Below are positions 43,478-50,786 of a DNA stretch of 64,000 bases, piece by piece. Source of the stretch: Leptothrix discophora (GTDB lineage: Bacteria > Pseudomonadota > Gammaproteobacteria > Burkholderiales > Burkholderiaceae_C); assembly GCF_030705305.1 (NCBI RefSeq), contig NZ_JAUZEE010000003.1:310001-374000 (forward strand), read 5' to 3'. A program made the position numbers and the translations under genes. Positions within the stretch are counted from its first letter, which is position 1, and each line of letters begins with the position of its first letter. Under the pieces are notes generated by a model that saw nothing but the letters and a program-made list of their open reading frames with translations, was not told the DNA's origin and did no database searches.

Positions 43478-45501
43478 AGAGTAACTTTCGCCGCCCCCTG
43501 ACCCGGCTGACCCTGGCCTGCGCCGTGGTGCTGTCGGGCTGCGCCGCCCAGCGCGTGCACGACGACGGCCTGAACGCCCTGTCCAGCGGCCGCACCGAAC
43601 AGGGCCTGCAGCAGCTGCGCAAGGCCAGCGAGCTGGAGCCGGGCAATGCCCGCTACCGCATCGACTACCTGTCGCAGCGCGCGCTGGTCACGCACCAGCT
43701 CAGCAGCCGCGCCGACGATGCCCGCAGCGCCGGCCAGCTCGACGATGCCGCCCGCCTCTACCGCGAGGCGCTGGCACTCGATCCGGTCAACGAACGCGCG
43801 CTGCGCGGCCTGCAGTCGGTGCAGGACCAGCGCCGCATCGACGGCGTGCGCAACCAGGTCGACGGCTTCCTCAAGAGCAAGCAGAACGAGCAGGCGCTCG
43901 AAGCCGTGCGGCGGGCCCAGCGCGAGCTGCCCAACCGCCTCGAGCTGACCGCGCTGGCGCGCCAGGTCGACGAGCGCATGGAGGCCGACCGGGTCGAGCG
44001 CGAACGCACCGCTGGCCTGGAGGCCGCCTTCAAGCGTCCGGTGACGCTGCAGTTCCGCGATGCCAACGTGAAGATGGTGTTCGAGGCGCTGTCGCGCACC
44101 GCGAACATCAACATCATCCTGGACCGCGACGTGCGCGCCGACCTGCGCACCACGATCTACGTCCAGAACGCCTCGGTCGAGGACACGCTGGACCTGATCC
44201 TGCTGCAGAACCAGCTCGACAAGCGCGTGCTCAACGGCAACACGCTGTTCATCTACCCGGCCACGGCGGCCAAGCAGCGCGAGTACAACGAGCTGAAGGT
44301 GCGCAGCTTCCAGCTGAGCAACATCGAGGCCGCCCAGATGGCCACGATCATCAAGACCATGCTCAAGACGCGCGACGTCGTCACCGACGCCAAGACCAAC
44401 TCGCTGGTCATGCGCGACACGCCGGCGGCCATCGCGGTGGCCGAGAAGCTGATCGCGGCCAACGACGTGCCCGATCCCGAGGTGATGCTGGAAGTGCAGG
44501 TGCTGGAGGTCTCGGCCGACCGCACCTCCAACCTCGGCCTGAAGTTCCCCGACAGCTTCACGCTGTCGACCCCGACGACCGCCACCACGCTGGGCGACCT
44601 GCGCGGCCTGACCAGCAACGACCTCAGCGCCAGCGGCCTCAGCCTGGGCCTGAACCTGCTGCTGCAGGACACCGACACCAACATCCTGGCCAGCCCGCGC
44701 ATCCGCGCCCGCAACAAGGAAAAGGCGCGCATCCTGGTCGGCGACAAGGTGCCGGTGATCACCAACCTGATCTCGCCGCAGCAGAACGGCACCAACTCGG
44801 TCATCACCGGCTCGGTGCAGTACGTGGACGTGGGCATCAAGCTGGAGGTCGAGCCCCAGGTCTACAGCGATGCGGACGTCGGCATCAAGATCAACCTCGA
44901 GGTCAGCAACATCGCCAAGACGATCACGACCGCCTCGGGCGTGGCCTACCAGATCGGCACCCGCAACGCGACCACCGCGCTGCGCCTGCGTGACGGCGAG
45001 ACCCAGGTCCTCGCCGGCCTGATCAACGACCAGGACCGCAGCACCGCCAGCAAGCTGCCGGGCCTGGGCCAGCTGCCCGTCCTGGGCCGCCTGTTCAGCT
45101 CGACCAACTCGTCGGGCGGCAAGACCGAGATCGTGCTGTCGATCACCCCGCGCATCGTGCGGGCGACGGCCACGCCCGAGGCACGCCTGGGCGAGGTCTG
45201 GTCGGGCACCGAATCGACCGTGCGTGACCGGCCGCTGCGCATCGACCCGATCGGCTCGGTCCGCGCCGGTGCGGCCACCGGTGGCACGGTCGGCGGCAAC
45301 GCCGCAGGTGCCGGCTCGACAGGCGCTGCGGGTGCCGGACGCATCACCGGCCCGGCGCGCGCCAGCCTGCCGACCCGGCGCGTGCCTGGCCCGGCCGGTG
45401 GCGCACCCGCGGCCGTCGCGCCCAGCCCTGCCCCCGTCGACGAGGCACCGGCCGAGGCACCGCCGGCGACCGAGGAAGAGACCGCACCGGTCGCGCAGTG
45501 A
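43474..45501 (+). CDS. gspD: T2SS secretin GspD with TPR-like N-terminus, lipoprotein
   Basis: The 675-residue protein starts with a GTG at 43474. A lipobox (VVLSGC, Cys23) shows that it is an outer-membrane lipoprotein that may not need a separate pilotin. Residues ~28-165 contain TPR-like units (GLNALSSGRTEQGLQQLRKASELEPGN; LDDAARLYREALALDPVNERALRGL). N-domain segments follow (VTLQFRDANVKMVFEALSRTANINIILD; EYNELKVRSFQLSNIEAAQMATII), then the secretin core (NILASPRIRARNKEKARILVGDKVPVI, LIVEPQVY-like, LAGLINDQDR). The C-terminal ~110 residues are Ala/Gly/Pro-rich. TPR-bearing secretins are found in MshL-, Oxp- and Tad-like systems rather than in classical Gsp. Confidence 0.92.
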   Translation: MKSNFRRPLTRLTLACAVVLSGCAAQRVHDDGLNALSSGRTEQGLQQLRKASELEPGNARYRIDYLSQRALVTHQLSSRADDARSAGQLDDAARLYREALALDPVNERALRGLQSVQDQRRIDGVRNQVDGFLKSKQNEQALEAVRRAQRELPNRLELTALARQVDERMEADRVERERTAGLEAAFKRPVTLQFRDANVKMVFEALSRTANINIILDRDVRADLRTTIYVQNASVEDTLDLILLQNQLDKRVLNGNTLFIYPATAAKQREYNELKVRSFQLSNIEAAQMATIIKTMLKTRDVVTDAKTNSLVMRDTPAAIAVAEKLIAANDVPDPEVMLEVQVLEVSADRTSNLGLKFPDSFTLSTPTTATTLGDLRGLTSNDLSASGLSLGLNLLLQDTDTNILASPRIRARNKEKARILVGDKVPVITNLISPQQNGTNSVITGSVQYVDVGIKLEVEPQVYSDADVGIKINLEVSNIAKTITTASGVAYQIGTRNATTALRLRDGETQVLAGLINDQDRSTASKLPGLGQLPVLGRLFSSTNSSGGKTEIVLSITPRIVRATATPEARLGEVWSGTESTVRDRPLRIDPIGSVRAGAATGGTVGGNAAGAGSTGAAGAGRITGPARASLPTRRVPGPAGGAPAAVAPSPAPVDEAPAEAPPATEEETAPVAQ

Positions 45502-46004
45502 CGACCGTGCGCACCGGAGGCCAGATGCGCTCTCGCGGCTTCACGCTGATCGAGCTGGTGGTCACGCTCGCGCTGCTGGGCGTGCTGGCCATGGTCGCCG
45601 CGCCGATGGCCGAGCTGGCCGTGCAGCGCAGCAAGGAACAGGAACTGCGCGTGGCGCTGCGCGAGATCCGAGGCGCGCTCGATCGCCACAAGCAGGCGGC
45701 CGATCAGGGCCAGATCGCCCGCAAGCCGGGCGACTCGGGCTATCCGCCCAACCTGGAGGTGCTCGAACAGGGCATCGACCTGGTCACCAAGGGCGTCGGC
45801 GACACCACCACCCGCAAGCTCTACCTGCTGCGCCGGGTGCCACGCGATCCCTTTGCCGACCCGACCTTGCCGGCCGCCCGCAGCTGGGCGCTGCGCAGCT
45901 ACCAGAGCCCGCCGGACGATCCGCGTTCGGGCGACGACGTCTTCGACGTGCATTCCAAGGCAGAGGGCAAGGGCCTGAACGGCGTGCCCTACCGCCAGTG
46001 GTGA
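45498..46004 (+). CDS. T2SS pseudopilin (GspG/GspH-like)
   Basis: The 168-residue protein has a class III signal RG-FTLIELVVTLALLGVLAMVAAPM with Glu at +5. It begins at a GTG overlapping the secretin stop (GTGA); the ATG at 45525 would give a shorter leader of five residues. The body has QELRVALREIRGALDRHKQAADQ and LYLLRRVPRDPFADP, a GspG-like PRDPF motif. It is one of four pseudopilin-type genes in this operon. Confidence 0.85.
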   Translation: MTTVRTGGQMRSRGFTLIELVVTLALLGVLAMVAAPMAELAVQRSKEQELRVALREIRGALDRHKQAADQGQIARKPGDSGYPPNLEVLEQGIDLVTKGVGDTTTRKLYLLRRVPRDPFADPTLPAARSWALRSYQSPPDDPRSGDDVFDVHSKAEGKGLNGVPYRQW

Positions 46005-46035
46005 GCCCGCGCTCACCCTCCACCCGATCGATGCG

Positions 46036-46548
46036 ATGAAACCTTCCCCGTCATCCCCTTCGAGCCCCGCCCGCCCGGCCCGGCCCCGCCGACGCAGCCT
46101 GCTCGGCTTCACGCTGATGGAGCTGGTGGTCGTGATGACGCTGATCGGCCTGCTGCTGACGGTGGCGCTGCCGCGCTACCTGGACGCGCTCGACCGCGGC
46201 AAGGAGAAGGTGCTCGAACGCAACCTGACGCTGATGCGCGAGGCCATCGACCGCCACTACGGCGACACCGGCAAGTATCCGGACCGGCTGGAGGACCTGG
46301 TGGCCAAGCGCTACCTGCGCGCCATCCCGCCGGATCCGTTCGTCGAGGCGCCGACCTGGGTCGTCATCGCGCCCAGCGACATCACGCTGGGCAACGTCAT
46401 CGACGTCGACAGCACCGGCAACGATCAGGACGGCCGGCCGCGCAAGAACGCTGGCGGGAATGGCAGCGACGGTCCGTCGACCCGTCCGGTGGCCAACGGC
46501 GCGCGCATCACCGTGACGGTGACGCAGCAACCCGACTTCGAGCGCTGA
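46036..46548 (+). CDS. T2SS pseudopilin (GspG-like)
   Basis: The 170-residue product has a long basic leader (about 24 residues, Pro/Arg-rich), then G-FTLMELVVVMTLIGLLLTVALP with Glu at +5. The soluble part has LTLMREAIDRHYGDTGKYPDRLEDLVAKRYLRAIPPDPFV, close in style to the preceding gene. The C-terminal ~50 residues are Gly/Asn/Asp-rich. It starts 31 nt after the previous stop and ends 2 nt before the next gene. Confidence 0.85.
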   Translation: MKPSPSSPSSPARPARPRRRSLLGFTLMELVVVMTLIGLLLTVALPRYLDALDRGKEKVLERNLTLMREAIDRHYGDTGKYPDRLEDLVAKRYLRAIPPDPFVEAPTWVVIAPSDITLGNVIDVDSTGNDQDGRPRKNAGGNGSDGPSTRPVANGARITVTVTQQPDFER

Positions 46549-46550
46549 AC

Positions 46551-47249
46551 ATGCCGCGCCGGCCTCCACCGGGCACAGCCGCGCCGCACAGCCGTCGCGG
46601 CGCGGTGCTGCTGGGTTTCCTGGTGCTGCTGGCGGCGTCCGGCTGGACGGTCGCGAACTGGGGCCAGGCAGCGGCCGACGAGCGCCAGCGCGATGCCGAG
46701 GCCGAGCTGCTGTGGGTCGGCCAGCAGTACCGGGCGGCCATCGAGTCCTACTACAACGCCACGCCCGGCGGCGTGAAGAAGCTGCCGGTCAAGGTCGAGG
46801 AACTGCTGGAGGACAAGCGCTTCCCGACCTCGCGCCGGCACCTGCGCCAGGCCTATGGCGACCCGCTCAAGCCCGGCGAGCCGATCAAGCTGATCCTGCG
46901 CGCCGAGCAGATCGTCGGCGTGCGCAGTGCCGCCACCGGCCTGCCCTTCCGTCGCACCGGATTCCCGGCCGGGCTGGAGAAGTTCGCCGAGGCGGAGAGC
47001 TATGCCGACTGGCAGTTCGTGGTGAACATCCGCGGCATCAACAACCTGCCCGGCGCACCGGCCGATGCGGCATCGGGCGCCGCCGGATCGAACGGCTTCG
47101 GCAGCCCGGGCTCATCGCCGCTTCAGGGTTTCTCGAACCCCAGCGGCGGCGCCGCCGCGCAGGGCAACTTCGGCATCGGCCAGGGCACGAACAACCCGTC
47201 GAGTCCGCTGACGCCACTGCGGCCGAGCACGCCCGGACTGGGGCGCTGA
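46551..47249 (+). CDS. Pseudopilin-like protein lacking the +5 glutamate
   Basis: The 232-residue product starts with a basic leader (SRRG) followed by AVLLGFLVLLAASGWTVANWG. This looks like a pilin helix, but position +5 after the glycine is Gly, not Glu. The next part (RQRDAEAELLWVGQQYRAAIESYYNATPGGVKKLPVKVEELLED) and the RRHLRQAYGDP segment resemble GspG/GspK-type bodies. The tail of ~65 residues is Gly/Ser/Asn/Pro-rich. GspK also lacks this Glu and sits at the pseudopilus tip, so a tip role is possible. Function is inferred only from context. Confidence 0.72.
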   Translation: MPRRPPPGTAAPHSRRGAVLLGFLVLLAASGWTVANWGQAAADERQRDAEAELLWVGQQYRAAIESYYNATPGGVKKLPVKVEELLEDKRFPTSRRHLRQAYGDPLKPGEPIKLILRAEQIVGVRSAATGLPFRRTGFPAGLEKFAEAESYADWQFVVNIRGINNLPGAPADAASGAAGSNGFGSPGSSPLQGFSNPSGGAAAQGNFGIGQGTNNPSSPLTPLRPSTPGLGR

Positions 47250-47279
47250 GGCCGCCGTCCCGGCGCCCGCGCCCCTGTC

Positions 47280-48854
47280 TCAGATCACCCAGTCGCGCTC
47301 GTCGATCGTCAGGCCGACCAGCGGCTCCGACGGCATCACGGCCCTCGACGGCGGCGTCGAGGCGACGGCCTCCGCTTCGGCCGGCACCGACCCCGGCAGC
47401 ACGCGCGCCGGGACATGCGGCCAGCTCAACGTCACGCGCAGGCCGCCCCAGGTCGATGAGCGGCCGACCTGCACCTCCAGCTCGAACGCACGGGCAATGC
47501 GCCGCACGATCGACCAGCCCAGGCCGCTGCCCGGCGCATCGTTCTGGCGGGCACGGAAGAAGCGTTCGCCCAGCCGCTGCATCAGCGCCGGCGGCAGGCC
47601 CGGACCGCTGTCGTCGACCGAGACCGACAGCCGGCCCTGCGCATCCGGTCCGGCCAGCGTGACCTGCACGGTCGAGCCGGCCGGGCTGTAGCGCAGCGCG
47701 TTGTCGATCAGGTTGCGCAACAGGATGCCCAGCAGCACCGGATCGGCCGCCAGCGCCCAGGCGCCGGCATGGTCCGGATCGGTCTCGAGCACCAGCTCGT
47801 GGCCGGACTCGAAGGTCGCCGCAGCGGCCTCGACAACCTCCTCGCGCGCGACAGCCAGCACGTCGACCACCTGGCGATGAACCTCGCCGTTGGCACGCGC
47901 GCCTTCCAGCCGCGCCAGCTGCAGCAGCTGGTCGACCAGCCGGGCGGCGTGGTCGCAGCCTTCGAGCGTGCCGATCAGCGCCTGGTGACGCTCGTGGCGG
48001 TCGTTGACGGTCAGGGCGGCCTGGGCCTGGGCGCGGATGCCGGCGATCGGCGTGCGCAGCTCGTGCGCGGCATCGGACGTGAAGCGTCGCTCGGATTCGA
48101 GCGAGTTGCGCATGCGCACGAACAGCTGGTTGAGCGCCTGGATCAACGGTGCCAGCTCGCGCGGCGACTCGTCGGCGTCGATCGGGTCCAGCGCCTCGGG
48201 CTTGCGGGCGCTGACCTGCGCACCCAGCCGGTTCAGCGGCACGAGGCCCTGGCGCACCGCCAGCCAGATCGCGAACGCCAGCAGCGGCAGCCCGGCGATC
48301 AGCGGCAGCCAGGAGTCGCGCAGCACGGCGTTGACGATGTCGTGCCGGGCCTCGATCGACTCGGCCATGATCACGTAGGAATCGGGCCGCACTGCCGGTG
48401 CGGTGTAGACGCGCCAGGCGACGCCCTTGACGTTCGTGTCGGAGAAGCCGGGCTTGAGTTCGGCCAGCGGTGCGGTCGGTGCGTCGGTCGACTTCAGCAG
48501 CAACTGGCCCTGGTACCAGACCTGGAACACCGCCTTGGTGGCGTACTTGTGCAGCGCCAGCTCGGCGGCATCGGTGCCGGACCATTGCGGCGGTCGGCCG
48601 TCCGGCGTGCCCTCGTCGACGGCGATGTGGTCGGCCGTGAGCATCTCGTCGAACTCGTGGTCCTGGACCTGCAGCGCCATCAGCAGCGCCATGCCCTGGG
48701 CCAAGTGACCGTCGAGCAGGTCATCGACCTGTTCGCTCATGCGGTACCAGGTGGTGGCAGCGACCGCTGCCCACAGCGCCACGACGGCACCGAGCACGCG
48801 CCACTGCAGGCCTTGCTGCAGCGACTGGTTGAAGCGGCGGGCGGTCATGTTCAA
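47280..48854 (-). CDS. Sensor histidine kinase, QseC/TctE-like
   Basis: The 524-residue protein starts at a TTG overlapping the response-regulator stop (TTGA) or at an ATG at 48848. It has two membrane helices (VLGAVVALWAAVAATTW and SWLPLIAGLPLLAFAIWLAV) around a ~140-residue periplasmic sensor domain. A HAMP-like linker, HisKA (RRFTSDAAHELRTPIAG) and HATPase (LRNLIDNALRYSPAG, VDDSGPGLPPAL, GSGLGWSIVRRIA) follow. The last ~50 residues are a variable tail. It is convergent to the T2SS operon, ~30 nt from its end. The signal is not known. Confidence 0.92.
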   Translation of the reverse strand: MNMTARRFNQSLQQGLQWRVLGAVVALWAAVAATTWYRMSEQVDDLLDGHLAQGMALLMALQVQDHEFDEMLTADHIAVDEGTPDGRPPQWSGTDAAELALHKYATKAVFQVWYQGQLLLKSTDAPTAPLAELKPGFSDTNVKGVAWRVYTAPAVRPDSYVIMAESIEARHDIVNAVLRDSWLPLIAGLPLLAFAIWLAVRQGLVPLNRLGAQVSARKPEALDPIDADESPRELAPLIQALNQLFVRMRNSLESERRFTSDAAHELRTPIAGIRAQAQAALTVNDRHERHQALIGTLEGCDHAARLVDQLLQLARLEGARANGEVHRQVVDVLAVAREEVVEAAAATFESGHELVLETDPDHAGAWALAADPVLLGILLRNLIDNALRYSPAGSTVQVTLAGPDAQGRLSVSVDDSGPGLPPALMQRLGERFFRARQNDAPGSGLGWSIVRRIARAFELEVQVGRSSTWGGLRVTLSWPHVPARVLPGSVPAEAEAVASTPPSRAVMPSEPLVGLTIDERDWVI

Positions 48855-49588
48855 AGCGAGGCCGGCTGGGTCAGGCCGCCTTCGGCCGGTGGGCCGTCGC
48901 TGGAGGGCGTGCCGGCCGGCGGCGCCGCAGCCGACGGCGCGAAGGCATAGCCCACGCCCCGCACCGTGCGGATGCGCTGGCTGCCGAGCTTGCGGCGCAG
49001 GTGGTGGACGTGGACCTCGACGGTGTTGCTGCCGACCTCCTCGCCCCAGCCGTAGAGGTGGCTCTCCAGCTGCTCGCGGGTCAGCACCCGGCCGGGCCGC
49101 AGGATCAGCGCGTGCAGCAGGTCGAACTCGCGGGTCGACAGCTTGACCGGCTGGCCTTCGAGCCGGACCTCGCGGGCACCCGGGTCCAGCTCGACGCCAT
49201 TGACCTGGATGAGGTCCTGGACCTGCCCGTGCGAGCGCCGCACCAGCGCGCGCAGCCGGGCCGCCAGCTCGTGCAGGTCGATCGGCTTGACGACGTAGTC
49301 GTCGGCCCCGGCGTCCAGCGTCTCGATGCGCTGGGGCACCGCGTCGCGGGCCGTGAGCACCAGCACGGGGGTCTTCACGCCGGCCTTGCGGATGGACTGC
49401 AGCACGTCCAGCCCGTCGATGCGCGGCAGGCCCAGATCCAGCACCGCAGCGGTGTAGGCCTGGCTGGACAGCTCGCGCTCGGCGGCCAGCCCGTCCCGGA
49501 CCCAGTCGACCTGGAAACCGATCGCACGCAATCCGGCGCGCAACCCATCGCCCAGCAGGGCATCGTCTTCAGCAAGCAGCAGGCGCAT
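48851..49588 (-). CDS. OmpR/PhoB-type response regulator, QseB-like
   Basis: The 245-residue protein has a receiver domain (LLAEDDALLGDGL; phospho-acceptor Asp51 in VLDLGLPRIDG; LTARDAV; Lys in VKPIDLHEL). The winged-helix DNA-binding domain reads LSTREFDLLHALILRPGRVLTREQLESHLYG and VEVHVHHLRRKLG. The C-terminal Pro/Ala/Gly tail is extra. It is first in a two-gene operon with the kinase, and overlaps it by 4 nt. Likely targets include its own operon; a link to secretion or metal stress is speculative. Confidence 0.94.
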   Translation of the reverse strand: MRLLLAEDDALLGDGLRAGLRAIGFQVDWVRDGLAAERELSSQAYTAAVLDLGLPRIDGLDVLQSIRKAGVKTPVLVLTARDAVPQRIETLDAGADDYVVKPIDLHELAARLRALVRRSHGQVQDLIQVNGVELDPGAREVRLEGQPVKLSTREFDLLHALILRPGRVLTREQLESHLYGWGEEVGSNTVEVHVHHLRRKLGSQRIRTVRGVGYAFAPSAAAPPAGTPSSDGPPAEGGLTQPASL

Positions 49589-49642
49589 GTTCAGGTCTTC
49601 CTTCAGAAGTGCTCAGGATATCCAAGCCTTAAGAAATGACGT

Positions 49643-49921
49643 GTGCAGATGCCGCGTCAGAAGCGCCTTGAAACTGAAGAATGCCTTAAAGCGTCGACCT
49701 GGATCAAGTCACGGACGGTCGCCCATGCCGGAAATGAACAAACCAACGCCAAGGGCGGCGTGGAGGTCGGCAATGACGACGCGCAGGGCGACATCGTTGA
49801 TGCGGCCCGGGGGCAGCAGTGGGGCAAGGCCGCCAAGGGTCACATGGAGCGCGCGCCGGGCGACAGATGGGACGACTTGGCGCCCGATCTGCCCAGCAAG
49901 TTCGATCGACTCAGAACCTGA
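49643..49921 (+). CDS. Possible small ORF or gene remnant
   Basis: An open frame of 92 codons from GTG 49643 (or ATG 49649). From about codon 28 on its third positions are mostly G or C, and the residues are balanced (NAKGGVEVGNDDAQGDIV, QQWGKAAKGHMERAPGD), which argues for true or recent coding in this frame. No domain is recognised and the frame ends abruptly, so a decayed fragment is as likely as a working gene. It is at the start of the lower-GC stretch before the RTX locus. Confidence 0.3.
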   Translation: MQMPRQKRLETEECLKASTWIKSRTVAHAGNEQTNAKGGVEVGNDDAQGDIVDAARGQQWGKAAKGHMERAPGDRWDDLAPDLPSKFDRLRT

Positions 49922-50237
49922 ATGAAGCAGGCAGTCTGTCGTGACAACGAATCCAATTTCACCCATCGGGCTCAATAAACCCAAGCAAAACTCAAGCAGC
50001 CACAGAACTCGCTTGGGGAGAGGGCTTTCAATGATTTCACCCAAATTCCATCCACACGCGGCAGACGTTATGGCAGTCTATCGACAGAACCAACACTTGA
50101 GGTCTGCCATCCGACAGCCTGAAACGCTCCAGATCGAAGTCACACGCATCAAGCAGCAAAGCAGCACACTGGATGATTCGCCAGAATTCATTCGCTAGAA
50201 GCTATTCAATCGCGACAAGCCAACTCCAAATCACATC
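49922..50237. other. Gap before the RTX locus, lower GC
   Basis: About 315 nt with no convincing gene. A plus-strand frame of 85 codons (49941-50198) exists, but its codon use is unbiased and its residues match nothing I know. The segment probably carries the promoter of the membrane-protein/RTX unit; I could not pick a clear -35/-10 pair. Confidence 0.4.
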
Positions 50238-50786
50238 ATGTCCCAGTACGACAAACGCGCCAAACCACGCCTGAGGGACTTTCGGGTCACCATCCTCATC
50301 ATCATTAGTGGCGCACTTCTCTATGCACATGACTATTGGTTTGCGACGCTCAACCCTCCGCCGAATCTGGCTGAACTTGATGTCTACAAGTTTGAAGTCG
50401 TCTCACAGCGAGACCTCAATCCACAACTCAAAGTGCGACTAGAAAACGAAGTCATGATGACGATGGAGTTCCCAACTCTAAGTCTGAAACCTGCAAGCTA
50501 CGGCGGCATCCCCATGAAGGCGCAAAGAGATCTGGTTGGAAAAAAATGCATCGCACAGGGACGCGCACTGATCGGAAACTCAGGTAATCGCCATCAAGTT
50601 TTCAGCCTGGCTTGCAACAATAAAATAATACTAACATACGAAGCGGCACTTTCAAACTATACGAATTCACACAGAAACCACAGGAATCCAACCATTTGGT
50701 TTTCGTGCACCTTTTTTGTCGCCGCGATCTTCATGTTCGCCGAATGGATAAGATTTCATAGAATCAACAAGGGAGATATGAAATGA
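50238..50786 (+). CDS. Two-TM membrane protein coupled to the RTX gene, unknown function
   Basis: The 182-residue protein has two membrane helices, near the N-terminus (VTILIIISGALLYAHDYWF) and C-terminus (TIWFSCTFFVAAIFMFAEWI). Between them is a ~115-residue soluble domain with two Cys (KKCIAQGR and SLACNN). A periplasmic position is likely by the positive-inside pattern. It overlaps the RTX gene by 4 nt (ATGA) with a good AGGGAG Shine-Dalgarno, so both are made together. Its GC content is much lower than the surrounding genome. No family is recognised. A partner, chaperone or immunity role is only a guess. Confidence 0.6.
   Translation: MSQYDKRAKPRLRDFRVTILIIISGALLYAHDYWFATLNPPPNLAELDVYKFEVVSQRDLNPQLKVRLENEVMMTMEFPTLSLKPASYGGIPMKAQRDLVGKKCIAQGRALIGNSGNRHQVFSLACNNKIILTYEAALSNYTNSHRNHRNPTIWFSCTFFVAAIFMFAEWIRFHRINKGDMK

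Noticed and set aside
49709-50044. Minus-strand frame of 111 codons before the RTX locus
   Set aside because: It overlaps a plus-strand frame with better coding bias; no start signal or domain seen.
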